DNA of 64,000 bases from Mycolicibacterium chlorophenolicum. Lineage in GTDB: Bacteria > Actinomycetota > Actinomycetes > Mycobacteriales > Mycobacteriaceae. Below, piece after piece: positions 26,782-37,259 of the stretch (positions are counted from its first letter, which is position 1; the number at the start of each line of letters is the position of its first letter). The stretch lies in assembly GCF_001044235.1 (NCBI RefSeq), contig NZ_JYNL01000001.1, forward strand, positions 62,991 to 126,990, in the 5' to 3' direction. The position numbers and the translations under genes are program-made. The notes under the pieces were generated by a model. The model worked only from the letters and a program-made list of their open reading frames with translations, did no database searches and was not told the DNA's origin.

Positions 26782-26832
26782 CCGTGGCCGTAACCCTGGC
26801 GTGCGCGCCGCCGAAGATGCGACGTTCGACTC

Positions 26833-27915
26833 ATGACTGACCGTCCCCGGTTCGGGGTGTGGGCCAACGTCCACGGCACGATGGCCGCCCTCTGTCATCC
26901 GGACGATCCGGTCGACGCGTCGTGGCGGCGGGTGCGCGATCAGATCCTGCTCGCCGAGCGGCTGGGGTTCGACTCCACGCTGATCGCGCAGCACACCATG
27001 AACCCGCTCGACGAGTCGCTCGACCAACTCGACGCATGGAGCGCGGCGGCCGCCGCGGCCGCCTTGACGGAGTCCATCGAGATCATCGCGGCGGTCAAGC
27101 CGTCGATCATCCACCCGACGATCCTGGCCAAGCAGGCCCAGGGCATCGAGGAGATCAGCGGCGGGCGGTTCGCCGTCAACGTCGTCAACGCATGGTGGAT
27201 CCCCGATCTCGAGCGCTCCGGCATCGGCATGCTCGCGCACGGCGAGCGCTACGTGTACGGGTCGGAGTGGCTGCACATCGTCCGCCGCCTGCTCGCGGGG
27301 GAGCGGACGACGTTTCACGGCAAGTACTTTCACGTCGACGACTTCGTGCTGCACCCCACCGGCACCTACCGGCGCCGGCCCCGGATCTACCTCGGCGGCG
27401 AGTCCGCACCGGCGCGCGACCTGGCCGCGGCCGAGGCCGACGTGCTGTTCCTCAACGGGCAGTCCCGGGCCGAGGCCGGAGATCTCCTCGCCGATGTGCG
27501 GCGGCGCCCGCGAACCGGTCTCGACCCGATCCGCTTCGGGTTGGCGGCGTTCGTCGTCACCGCGCCCACCGGTCGTGAGGCCGAGGACCTGCTGCGCCAC
27601 CACTGGGAACTCAACGCCGCGGACAAGGCAGGCGACGGCGACACGATCGAACGCTTCAGCACCGACACCGATCCGGCCTCGGTGATGTGGCAGCGGCTGC
27701 GGGAGCGTCCGCACATCGGACCCAACGGCGGCACCGCCGCCGGTCTCGTCGGCGACTACGACACCGTCGCGCAGCGCATCGTGGACTGGCACGGCGACGG
27801 GATCGAGACCTTCATGTTGGCCTTTCAACCCTTCGAAGCGGAGATGGAACGCTTTGCCGCCGAGATCATCCCGCGCGTCGAGCGCCTCACGACCCGCAAC
27901 CGGGCGGCGTCATGA
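26833..27915 (+). CDS. LLM-class flavin-dependent monooxygenase
   Basis: 360 residues, TIM-barrel luciferase-like fold. FGVWANVHGTMAALCHPDD at the N-terminus, QHTMNPLDESLDQLDAWSA, GGRFAVNVVNAWWIPDLE and RRRPRIYLGGESAPARDLAA are conserved LLM landmarks. It overlaps ssuD by four bases and is divergent from an organosulfur-type ABC importer, so sulfonate or sulfone oxidation is the most likely job. No partner flavin reductase is encoded in the window. Confidence 0.82.
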   Translation: MTDRPRFGVWANVHGTMAALCHPDDPVDASWRRVRDQILLAERLGFDSTLIAQHTMNPLDESLDQLDAWSAAAAAAALTESIEIIAAVKPSIIHPTILAKQAQGIEEISGGRFAVNVVNAWWIPDLERSGIGMLAHGERYVYGSEWLHIVRRLLAGERTTFHGKYFHVDDFVLHPTGTYRRRPRIYLGGESAPARDLAAAEADVLFLNGQSRAEAGDLLADVRRRPRTGLDPIRFGLAAFVVTAPTGREAEDLLRHHWELNAADKAGDGDTIERFSTDTDPASVMWQRLRERPHIGPNGGTAAGLVGDYDTVAQRIVDWHGDGIETFMLAFQPFEAEMERFAAEIIPRVERLTTRNRAAS

Positions 27916-29012
27916 GCGGCGCACCGCGGATGCACTGGTATCTGCCCACCCACGGGGACACCGCCACGATCGCGGACAACCAGGCCGGCGCCGGGGCCCG
28001 GGTGCCGTCCTACCTGGAGCCGTCGCTGGAGAACCTGACCACGCTGGCGCGCACCGCCGAGGATCTCGGATTCGAGGCCGCCCTGACCCCGACCGGTTCC
28101 TACTGTGAGGATTCCTGGCTGGCCACCGCGGCGCTGGCCCAGCACACCCGCGCGCTGAAGTTCCTGGTCGCCTTCCGGCCGGGGGTGCTCTCCCCGACCC
28201 TGGCGGCCCAGCAGGTCAGCACCTACCAGCGGTTCACCGGAAACCGGTTGGCGCTCAACGTCGTTACCGGCGGGGATGACGCCGAGATGCGCCGCTTCGG
28301 TGACGACGTCGACAAGTCGGCGCGGTACCGGCGCACCGGTGAGTTCCTCACCATCGTGCGCGGCATCCTGTCCGGTGGCGAGTTCTCGTTCGACGGCGAG
28401 TTCTACACCGTGGAGCGCGCCAAGACCGCCTACCCGGTCACCACCCGGCCAACCGTCTACTTCGGCGGCTCGTCGCCGGAGGCCATCGCGGTGGCCGCCG
28501 AGCACGCCGACGTCTACCTCACCTGGGGTGAGACTCCCGAGCAGGTCGCCGAGAAGTTCGACCGGGTCCGCGCGGCCGCCGCCGAGCACGGCCGCACGCT
28601 GCGGTTCGGGGTGCGCCTGCACACCGTGGCCCGGCCCACCACCGAGCAGGCGTGGCAGCGGGCCGAGGAACTGCTCGCCGACCTGACACCCGAGCAGGTG
28701 GCGCAGGCCCATGCCCGCTACACCGCGAGCGTGTCGGAGGGGCAGCGGCGGATGGCGGCGCTGACCGACGGGGTGCTGCGCGACGCCCGCAGCCTCGAGA
28801 TCGAGCCGGGCCTGTGGGCGGGACCCAGCCTGGTCCGCGACGGTGCGGGCACCGCGGCCGTCGGCAGCTACACCGACGTCGCCGCTGTGCTCGGCCGCTA
28901 CGTCGATGTCGGAGCGACCGAGTTCATCCTGTCCGGGTATCCGCAGATCGACGAGATCCGCCACGTCGGCGAGGGCGTGGTGCCGCTTCTGCGGATCGGC
29001 TCCGCGGCGTAG
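27912..29012 (+). CDS. ssuD: Alkanesulfonate monooxygenase SsuD
   Basis: 366 residues. It aligns with E. coli SsuD throughout: FWFLPTHGD-type start (WYLPTHGDTA), the active-site cysteine in PTGSYCEDSW, ALNVVTGGDDAE, PTVYFGGSSPEA, YLTWGETPEQV and SGYPQIDE. It releases sulfite from alkanesulfonates with reduced FMN and oxygen. ATG 27912 overlaps the preceding LLM stop. Sulfite released would feed NirA encoded at 45331-47013. Confidence 0.88.
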   Translation: MSGAPRMHWYLPTHGDTATIADNQAGAGARVPSYLEPSLENLTTLARTAEDLGFEAALTPTGSYCEDSWLATAALAQHTRALKFLVAFRPGVLSPTLAAQQVSTYQRFTGNRLALNVVTGGDDAEMRRFGDDVDKSARYRRTGEFLTIVRGILSGGEFSFDGEFYTVERAKTAYPVTTRPTVYFGGSSPEAIAVAAEHADVYLTWGETPEQVAEKFDRVRAAAAEHGRTLRFGVRLHTVARPTTEQAWQRAEELLADLTPEQVAQAHARYTASVSEGQRRMAALTDGVLRDARSLEIEPGLWAGPSLVRDGAGTAAVGSYTDVAAVLGRYVDVGATEFILSGYPQIDEIRHVGEGVVPLLRIGSAA

Positions 29013-29023
29013 GGTTTTTCCGC

Positions 29024-29629
29024 GTGACCATCGATGTCGCCGCGGCCCGCCGACCGGACGTCAAGGCGCTGTCGCGGGTGCTGGGGCGGGCGTTCTTCGA
29101 CGATCCGGTGATGATGTGGATGGTGCCCGACGACGCGCGGCGGGCCAGCGCGCTGCCGCGGATCTTCGCCGCGATGACGCGGCACCACTTCCTCGCCGGG
29201 GAGGCCGTGGAGGTGGCCGCCCGCGCCGGCGAGGTGGGTGCCGCGGCACTGTGGGATCCGCCGGGCCGGTGGAAGACGACCACGCGGGAGGACCTCGCGA
29301 TGATGCCGAGCTTCCTGCTGGCGATGCGCGGCGAGGCCAAGCGCGGGATGGAGGTTTCCGAGCTGATGAAGCGCCACCACCCCGAGGAGCCGCACTGGTA
29401 TCTCGCGGTCATCGGCAGCGACCCTGACGTGCGGGGCGCGGGGTTCGGTCAGGCGCTGATGGCGTCGCGGCTGGACCGCTGCGACGCCGAGGGCGCCCCG
29501 GCGTACCTGGAGTCGACCAAGGAGTCGAACGTGCCGTACTACCTGCGGTTCGGCTTCGAGGTGACCGGCGAGCTCACCGTGCCCGGCGGCGGCCCCACGA
29601 TGTGGCAGATGTGGCGCGCGCCGCGCTGA
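29024..29629 (+). CDS. GNAT-family N-acetyltransferase
   Basis: 201 residues. The acetyl-CoA pyrophosphate loop appears as GSDPDVRGAGFGQALM (about residues 130-145) and the C-terminal strand-helix as VPYYLRFGFEVTGE. Substrate unknown. TAGGGT (29010-29015), which includes the ssuD stop codon, lies eight bases before the GTG at 29024 and could drive a leaderless transcript independent of the monooxygenases. Confidence 0.83.
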   Translation: MTIDVAAARRPDVKALSRVLGRAFFDDPVMMWMVPDDARRASALPRIFAAMTRHHFLAGEAVEVAARAGEVGAAALWDPPGRWKTTTREDLAMMPSFLLAMRGEAKRGMEVSELMKRHHPEEPHWYLAVIGSDPDVRGAGFGQALMASRLDRCDAEGAPAYLESTKESNVPYYLRFGFEVTGELTVPGGGPTMWQMWRAPR

Positions 29630-29641
29630 GCTGACCCCGGG

Positions 29642-30229
29642 CTAACTCCAGCTGTATTCGGCCCGCAGACGGGTCGCGACGGCTTCGAACGTGGCGCGCT
29701 CGAGGATCGCGCCCTCGCGCCGGATGCCCTCCTCGGGCACGTCGAGCACGCGATCCAGGCGCACCCAACTGGCCCGGCCCTCGTAGTCCCAGGATCCGGA
29801 GCCGATGCCGACCCAGTTCGGGTCGTCGCGGTGGTGGTCCTGACTGGACAGCATCAGGCCCAGCAGCACGCTGCGGTCACGTCCGACCACCAGCACCGGC
29901 CGGTCCTTGCCGCGGGTGGGGTCGTCCTCGTAGACCACCCACGTCCACACGATCTCGCCCGGGTCGGCGCGGCCGTCCAGGTCGGGGGCGTAGACGACCC
30001 TGCGGGCCCGGTGCGCGGTCGGGACGAAGGTGTTGGACACCGGGCGGCCGGCGGGGAGGGCGGGCTGGGGTGTGGTGGAGGCGCCGGCGATCGCGTCCAG
30101 ACCGATGCGGATGCCCTGGGCGATCCCGCGCTGCAGGGTCTCCGAGCGCTGGAGGTGCCGTACGAGCTTGGGCGCTTCGGAGAACACCAACCTCTGGAAG
30201 GTCTTGAAGGGCGAGGACGACGACGCCAT
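29642..30229 (-). CDS. PemK/MazF-fold protein (Rv2405-like)
   Basis: 195 residues, much longer than a MazF toxin (about 110) because of an N-terminal extension of some 70 residues. The PemK-like core has RRVVYAPDLDGRADPGEIVW, GKDRPVLVVGRD and GRASWVRLDRV. No antitoxin gene is adjacent, so it may be a housekeeping relative rather than a toxin. ATG 30229 is chosen because TAGACT (30243-30238, minus) lies eight bases upstream, implying a leaderless mRNA; the in-frame TTG at 30238 would fall within that -10. Confidence 0.78.
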   Translation of the reverse strand: MASSSSPFKTFQRLVFSEAPKLVRHLQRSETLQRGIAQGIRIGLDAIAGASTTPQPALPAGRPVSNTFVPTAHRARRVVYAPDLDGRADPGEIVWTWVVYEDDPTRGKDRPVLVVGRDRSVLLGLMLSSQDHHRDDPNWVGIGSGSWDYEGRASWVRLDRVLDVPEEGIRREGAILERATFEAVATRLRAEYSWS

Positions 30230-30273
30230 AGCCGCCAAGTCTAGGCGTCGCCGAATCGGTCGATTGTGTCCCG

Positions 30274-32184
<1,911 letters not shown>

Positions 32185-32191
32185 GGCCGTC

Positions 32192-32842
32192 ATGCTGCGG
32201 AGGGGGAGCCGCGGAGTCGTTGTCCTGCTGGCCGCGGTCGTGGCGGGATGCGGTGCCCGGGTCGAGGGCACGCCCGTCGCCGCCCCGGCGGGCGGTCTGG
32301 ATTCGATCCTGCTCAGCGACGTCGATCTCGATGACGTGTTGGGCAGCAAGGGAATTCAGAGTGAGCCCGACACGGGGGAGATGACCGACGAGCTCGCGGC
32401 CGGCACGGTGCCTCCAGGCTGCGTGGGTACGGTGCGCGCCGCAGAGTCCAACGTCTACCGGGACGCCGGGACCACCGCGGCGCTGACCCGGGTGTCCGAG
32501 GAGCCCGGCGACGGCGACTCGATCGCCCAGAGCGTGGTGGTCGTGGGCTCACCGCAGCAGGCGCAGCACCTTCTGGAGCTCGCCAAGCTGTCGTGGAGCG
32601 CGTGTGCCGGCACCCCGATCAGGCAGGGTGGGGCCACCCCGTCGACCTGGAATCTCGAACCGGTCGACGTTCGCGACGGCATCGTCAGCCAGTCGTCCGC
32701 GAACTCGGTGCACGGGCGCTGCCAGCATGCGATGGGAGCGGCGGCCGCCCGGGTCGTGGAGGCGCTGGTGTGTGGCGCGAACGTGCGCAACCAGGGCGCG
32801 GCGGTGGTCGCCGCGATGATCACCAACGCCGGTTCGGCCTGA
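32192..32842 (+). CDS. Sensor-domain (PknH-like) lipoprotein 1
   Basis: 216 residues. A signal sequence with lipobox VVAGC places the lipidated cysteine at about residue 20. The rest resembles the extracellular PknH-like sensor domain, with four conserved cysteines (PPGCVG, WSACAG, GRCQHAM, LVCGAN) that would form two disulfides. It lies seven bases after lepA, where M. tuberculosis has lppR. Exported to the cell envelope; ligand unknown. Confidence 0.82.
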   Translation: MLRRGSRGVVVLLAAVVAGCGARVEGTPVAAPAGGLDSILLSDVDLDDVLGSKGIQSEPDTGEMTDELAAGTVPPGCVGTVRAAESNVYRDAGTTAALTRVSEEPGDGDSIAQSVVVVGSPQQAQHLLELAKLSWSACAGTPIRQGGATPSTWNLEPVDVRDGIVSQSSANSVHGRCQHAMGAAAARVVEALVCGANVRNQGAAVVAAMITNAGSA

Positions 32843-32891
32843 CAGGAAGAGATCCGCGCAGCGCGATCCTGCGCCCAAACGTCGGTTTGGG

Positions 32892-32940
32892 TGACGACAC
32901 GCCGTATTCGGGCGCCCGAATGTCGGGTTGGGGGTCGTCA
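32892..32940. promoter_or_regulatory. Nested palindrome between lipoprotein genes
   Basis: A perfect 16-base palindrome, ATTCGGGCGCCCGAAT (32906-32921), lies within outer arms TGACGAC (32892-32898) and GTCGTCA (32934-32940). The outer arms are centred within three bases of the palindrome. It could be an operator for the downstream lipoprotein genes or an RNA hairpin ending the lepA transcript; no T tract follows. Confidence 0.5.
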
Positions 32941-33003
32941 GCGTGCCCGCTGGTTCTCGCCGAAGCGGTCGCGCGCACGGCCGCGGCATGCTATCGAAGG
33001 GGG

Positions 33004-33738
33004 GTGTCCACCAAACTCGCGGCGCTCGCCGGTGCGTGCGTCGTCCTGGCCGGCTGCGCCGGGGCTCCGGTGGACGACCGACCTGTCGTCCGGATCGTCG
33101 AGGCCGCCCAGCCGACGGCGGCGATACCGCTCGGGCACTTCCTGCCGACGGCGCAGGAGTTGTCGACGACGCTGGGCACCGGACCCAACGGCTTCGCCGG
33201 ACAACTCGTCGAAGGCGGCGCGGACATGCTGCTGCGCAGCGTCGGGGCCGGCGAGACCAGCCCTCCCGACTGTGCCGGGGCCGCATACCGGCTGCAGCAG
33301 GCCGTCTATGACGGCAGTCCGGTGCAGTCGGTCGCCACGAACTCCTGGGCAGGAGGTGGGTTCGACGGTCCACCGGTGACCGGCTTCTTTGGCGTGGTGC
33401 AGATGACGAGTGCGGCTGCCGCGCAGGAATTCTTCGTCGCCGCGACCGAGCGATGGCGCCGGTGCAACGGAGCGACGGTGACGCGGCACGAGGCCGGCGA
33501 CGGCGGCGACGAGCTCAGCAGGATCGCCGACGTCAGCTTCGAGCGACAGGTGGTGTCGGCGAACGTCCTGCACACCGCCGCGGGCACCGCATCGCCGACC
33601 GCGCAGCGTGCGATCGGGCTGGCCGGCGACTGCATCGTCGAGGTCGACCTCGCCGACCCCCGCCCCGCCGACCAGGCTGCCCGGCCCGCCGTCGGCGTCG
33701 CCGACCTGATTCTGAACAAGATCACGACACAGCGCTGA
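33004..33738 (+). CDS. Sensor-domain (PknH-like) lipoprotein 2
   Basis: 244 residues from GTG 33004. Signal peptide with lipobox VLAGC and a PknH-type extracellular domain (FLPTAQELSTTLG, PPDCAGAAYRLQ, WRRCNGATV). The third cysteine block of its two neighbours (CQHA) is missing here, replaced by AQRA, so one disulfide may be absent or rearranged. GAAGG just upstream serves as a closely spaced ribosome site. Function unknown. Confidence 0.78.
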   Translation: MSTKLAALAGACVVLAGCAGAPVDDRPVVRIVEAAQPTAAIPLGHFLPTAQELSTTLGTGPNGFAGQLVEGGADMLLRSVGAGETSPPDCAGAAYRLQQAVYDGSPVQSVATNSWAGGGFDGPPVTGFFGVVQMTSAAAAQEFFVAATERWRRCNGATVTRHEAGDGGDELSRIADVSFERQVVSANVLHTAAGTASPTAQRAIGLAGDCIVEVDLADPRPADQAARPAVGVADLILNKITTQR

Positions 33739-33759
33739 GCGTCGGTGGACAATGGCGCG

Positions 33760-34467
33760 GTGAAACCTGTGCCGACGCGTCGCGTCTGCGGTCTGCTGCT
33801 GGCGGCGTCCGGGCTGCTCTGCGGCTGCGTGAGCACCGTCGAGGGCGCCGCCGTGCGTGCCCAGGGGGCCGCCCCGGTGGATGTCGGTGTGCTCGACGAG
33901 GCCGCCCTGGGCCGCTTGATACTCACGATCGGCGAGGTCAACGGGATCATGGGCAGCACCCAGATGAAGGTCACCGGCGAACTCGACCAGATGACCGACC
34001 ACTCCGACGAGGTGTCGGATCCCGACTGCCTCGGCGCGGTGTACGGCGCCGAGGAGCCGGTGTACGCCCGCACTGGGTGGACGGCGGTGCGCGATCAAGT
34101 GGCCCGCGAACCCGACGACGACAACGACCACTGGGTCGAGCAGACGGCGGTGCTCTATCCGACGGCGCAGGCGGCCACGATGTTTCTGGATACATCCTTC
34201 ACCACCTGGCAGGGCTGCGCCGGCGAGTCGATCGACGTCGGTGACGGCGAGTACTCCTGGCAGCTGGGGGATGTCGACGCCACCGACACGGGCGGCGTCG
34301 ACCTGATCACCCAGATGACCACGCAGCAGGGCGCCGACGGGTGGGAGTGCCAGCACGCGCTGTCGGCGGTGTCGAACGCGACGGTCGAGGCGTGGGCGTG
34401 CGGCTACAACATCACCGGTGAGGCCGCCGAGATCGCCACGGCGATGGTCGGCAAGGCTCGGAAGTAG
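33760..34467 (+). CDS. Sensor-domain (PknH-like) lipoprotein 3
   Basis: 235 residues from GTG 33760. Signal sequence ending in LLCGC gives a lipobox cysteine at about residue 22, then a PknH-like sensor domain with four cysteine blocks (DPDCLGAVYGAE, WQGCAGES, WECQHALS, WACGYN). GACAAT (33748-33753) precedes the GTG by exactly six bases, the same arrangement as before hemW, so this gene probably has its own leaderless promoter. GTG 33745 is the less likely alternative. Confidence 0.8.
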   Translation: MKPVPTRRVCGLLLAASGLLCGCVSTVEGAAVRAQGAAPVDVGVLDEAALGRLILTIGEVNGIMGSTQMKVTGELDQMTDHSDEVSDPDCLGAVYGAEEPVYARTGWTAVRDQVAREPDDDNDHWVEQTAVLYPTAQAATMFLDTSFTTWQGCAGESIDVGDGEYSWQLGDVDATDTGGVDLITQMTTQQGADGWECQHALSAVSNATVEAWACGYNITGEAAEIATAMVGKARK

Positions 34468-34490
34468 CGGCGCGTAAACGGAACTCGAGG

Positions 34491-34760
34491 TCAGGCCGTG
34501 GCGGACAGCGCCGCCCGGTGCCGCGGCCCGAGAAGCTCACCCCACGCGGCGAACGCCTCGGCGTGGTCCGCCGACGACGAGCCGGTGGCCACGGCGACCA
34601 GTCCCGCGGCGAGGCTGCCCAACCCGACGCCGGTCTGGTGCACGACGCGCACCAGTTCGTCGAACGCCTCGCGACGCGAGCAGCCCCGCAGACCGATCAG
34701 GATGCCCACGGCGATGTCGATGACCTGACGAGACGTGTCGTCTACGGCACGAAAGTTCAT
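34491..34760 (-). CDS. Small ANTAR-domain protein
   Basis: 89 residues. The region QVIDIAVGILIGLRGCSRREAF plus the following helix fits the three-helix ANTAR fold (conserved small residues, then xAxxxLxxxxxxxG). ANTAR proteins bind paired hairpins in nascent RNA and prevent termination. There is no sensor domain, so partner or RNA level would set its activity. Its target is not evident. It is convergent with lipoprotein 3. Confidence 0.65.
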   Translation of the reverse strand: MNFRAVDDTSRQVIDIAVGILIGLRGCSRREAFDELVRVVHQTGVGLGSLAAGLVAVATGSSSADHAEAFAAWGELLGPRHRAALSATA

Positions 34761-34835
34761 GCGTTCGATGGTCGGCCGCCAACCTGTGTGCTGCCAGCAT
34801 TGCGCGCAGGCAGACGCAAAACCGGAACGTTCCTG

Positions 34836-36845
34836 TTACACGGGCGCGTTCGCCGGCTGGAATCCGCCGGAGCTGTCGGCTTCCTCTTCGGCGCGGATCA
34901 CGTGCACGACCGCGTTGATCAGCGCCAGGTGGGTGAACGCCTGCGGGAAGTTGCCCAGGTGCCTGCCCGTGCGGGGCTCGATCTCCTCGGCGTACAGATG
35001 CAGCGGGCTGGCGAAGGACAGCAGGCGTTCGCACAGGTGCCGCGCCCGGTGGATCTCACCGATCTCCACCAGTGCCGACACCAGCCAGAACGAGCAGATC
35101 GTGAACGTGCCCTCCTCGCCGGACAATCCGTCGTCGGTCTCCTCGGTGCGGTAACGCAGCACCAGGCCGTTCTCGGTCAACTCGTCGGCGATCGCCAGCA
35201 CCGTCGCGCGGATCCGCGGATCGTCGGACGGCAGGAACCGGGTCAGCACGGCCAGCAGCAGCGACGCGTCGAGCGCGTCGTCGCCGTAGCGCTGGGTGAG
35301 CACGCCGCGGTTGTCGACGCCGTGGGCCAGGATGTCGTCCTTGATCTCCTCGGCGATGGCGCGCCACTGCTGGGCGTAGGACTTCTCACCCTCCAGGTCG
35401 GCCAGTTTGGCCCCGCGGTCCAGCGCCACCCAGCACATGATCTTGCTGGAGGTGAAGTGCTGCGGTTCGCCGCGCACCTCCCAGATGCCGCGGTCGGGTT
35501 CGCGCCAGTGCTTGATGGCCTCCTCGACCTGTTCCTTGAGCACCGGCCACAGCGTCTCGGGAATCTGCTCGCGGGACTTGGTGTGCAGATACACCGAATC
35601 GAGCATCGTGCCCCAGATGTCGTGTTGCATCTGGTTGTAGGCGCCGTTGCCGATACGCACCGGCCGGGCGTTGTCGTACCCCGACAGGTGGTGCAGTTCC
35701 TCCTCGACCAGGCTGCGTTCCCCGCCCACGCCGTACATCACCTGCAGCGGATGGCGCTGGCCGTTGTTGGCGCCGGACACGTCGGCGATGAACGCGAAGA
35801 AGTCGTCGGCCTCGCGGTCCAGGCCCAGGGTGTAGAGGCCCCACAGTGCGAACGTCGAATCGCGCACCCACGCATAGCGGTAGTCCCAATTGCGTTCGCC
35901 CTGAGGCGTTTCGGGCAGCGATGTGGTGGGCGCGGCGAGCAGCGCACCGGTGGGGGAGTAGGTCAGGCCCTTGAGGGTCAGCGCGCTGCGCTGCAGATAC
36001 GACCGCCACGGATGGTCGGGGAAATCACCGACGTTGATCCACTGCCGCCAGCACTCACTGGTCTTCCACATCTTGTCGGCGGCCTCGTCGAAGGTCTGCG
36101 GCGCCGGATGCTTCGACCAGCTCAGCGCGACGAACACGTTGTCGCCCTCCGACAGCCGGGTCCGGGCGCGGGCTTCGCGGCCCTCCAGGCCGATGCGCAG
36201 GTTCGTGGTCAGCCGCAGCGTCGGATGGGAGTCCGGGTTCTTCGTCGCCCGGGCGATCGCCTCCCCGTAGGCCTGCGCGGAGTACTCCCAGCTGGCGCTG
36301 GTGCGGTGGTAGTCGAACGACGGCTCGCAGCTCATCACGAGTTCGACGGTGCCGGACACGCAGCGCACGGTGCGCAGCAGGATGTGTTCGGCGTCCCAGT
36401 CCATCGGGGTGCGCCGGTGGGTGCGTGACCGGGTCTCGAGGTCATGCCACGGACCCATCACCAGCGCGTCGCGCACGATCACCCAGCCGGTGTGGGTCTG
36501 CCACGTGGTCTCGAGGATCAGGCTGCCGGGCAGATACCGCCGGGCGGCCGGCACCGACACCCCGTACGGGCCGAGCCGGAAGTGACCGGCGCCGCGGTCG
36601 AGGATCGCGCCGAAGACGCTCGGTGAGTCCGGCCGCGGCACGCACAGCCACTCCACCGACCCGGCCGAGGAGATCAGGCAGGTGTTCTCGCAGTCCGACA
36701 GGAACGCGTAGTCCGCGATCGGCGGGAACGGGTTGCGCAGCGGACCCGTGTTCGCATACGAAGGCGTCGTTGCCAGCGCGAATGCCGACGATTCGCCGTT
36801 GGCGCTCACCGCGCTGGAGGCGGCCTGGGTGGGCTGCAGAACCAT
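34836..36845 (-). CDS. Glycoside hydrolase family 15 protein, trehalase type
   Basis: 669 residues, counterpart of Rv2402, whose mycobacterial relatives are trehalases. An N-terminal beta domain (IADYAFLSDCENTCLISSAGSVEWLC region) is followed by the (alpha/alpha)6 barrel with NWDYRYAWVRDSTF, NGAYNQMQHDIWG and the catalytic-glutamate region SGEEGTFTICSFW. It hydrolyses trehalose in the cytosol. No signal peptide. Divergent from two tiny membrane-protein genes. Confidence 0.9.
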   Translation of the reverse strand: MVLQPTQAASSAVSANGESSAFALATTPSYANTGPLRNPFPPIADYAFLSDCENTCLISSAGSVEWLCVPRPDSPSVFGAILDRGAGHFRLGPYGVSVPAARRYLPGSLILETTWQTHTGWVIVRDALVMGPWHDLETRSRTHRRTPMDWDAEHILLRTVRCVSGTVELVMSCEPSFDYHRTSASWEYSAQAYGEAIARATKNPDSHPTLRLTTNLRIGLEGREARARTRLSEGDNVFVALSWSKHPAPQTFDEAADKMWKTSECWRQWINVGDFPDHPWRSYLQRSALTLKGLTYSPTGALLAAPTTSLPETPQGERNWDYRYAWVRDSTFALWGLYTLGLDREADDFFAFIADVSGANNGQRHPLQVMYGVGGERSLVEEELHHLSGYDNARPVRIGNGAYNQMQHDIWGTMLDSVYLHTKSREQIPETLWPVLKEQVEEAIKHWREPDRGIWEVRGEPQHFTSSKIMCWVALDRGAKLADLEGEKSYAQQWRAIAEEIKDDILAHGVDNRGVLTQRYGDDALDASLLLAVLTRFLPSDDPRIRATVLAIADELTENGLVLRYRTEETDDGLSGEEGTFTICSFWLVSALVEIGEIHRARHLCERLLSFASPLHLYAEEIEPRTGRHLGNFPQAFTHLALINAVVHVIRAEEEADSSGGFQPANAPV

Positions 36846-36933
36846 TTGCTCATCATCGACTGCCGGGTACCTCGGCGTCTACCCGAACACGCCTGCGCCT
36901 CGCCGGCCGGGGCGTGCGCCTAGTGTGGGCCGG

Positions 36934-37152
36934 GTGGGCGGATTCCTGAGCTGGTGGGACGGAGTAGAGCTCTGGCTCTCGGGGCTGCCGTTCGTCGCGC
37001 AGTCGGTGGTGGTGATCCCCGTCGTGCTTGCTCTGGCCTACGCCGTGGCGGTCGTCCTGGACGCGGTGCTCGACCGCGGCATCCAGCTGCAGCACCGCCT
37101 GCGCCATTCGCCCGATGAGGCGGCGGACGACACCGAGGGGAGTGACCGATGA
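36934..37152 (+). CDS. Small single-span membrane protein
   Basis: 72 residues with one membrane helix (about residues 17-45, SVVVIPVVLALAYAVAVVLDAV) and an acidic, histidine-containing C-tail. It occupies the position of Rv2401A. TAGTGT (36921-36926) precedes the GTG by seven bases, so transcription is probably leaderless. It overlaps a 28-residue membrane ORF (ATGA). Confidence 0.72.
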   Translation: MGGFLSWWDGVELWLSGLPFVAQSVVVIPVVLALAYAVAVVLDAVLDRGIQLQHRLRHSPDEAADDTEGSDR

Positions 37153-37235
37153 GTGGGATGCCTCGCTCCCGGGTGACGCTGGCGCTGATCGCACTGGTCG
37201 TGCTGGTGATCCTGATGTGGCTTCTCACCCGCTGA
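37149..37235 (+). CDS. 28-residue membrane microprotein
   Basis: The ATG at 37149 overlaps the preceding TGA and the ORF runs 29 codons to TGA at 37233-37235. The product is a basic N-terminus (SGMPRSR) and one hydrophobic helix (VTLALIALVVLVILMWLL). The coupled overlap and clean helix favour a real gene, probably a partner of the 72-residue protein. It ends only 12 bases before the -10 of the subI leader. Confidence 0.55.
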   Translation: MSGMPRSRVTLALIALVVLVILMWLLTR

Positions 37236-37259
37236 CGAGACGGGTGTTATTGTTCGCGC

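Noticed and set aside
30236-30238. TTG start for the MazF-like protein
   Set aside because: It lies inside the probable -10 hexamer TAGACT; ATG 30229 is the better start.
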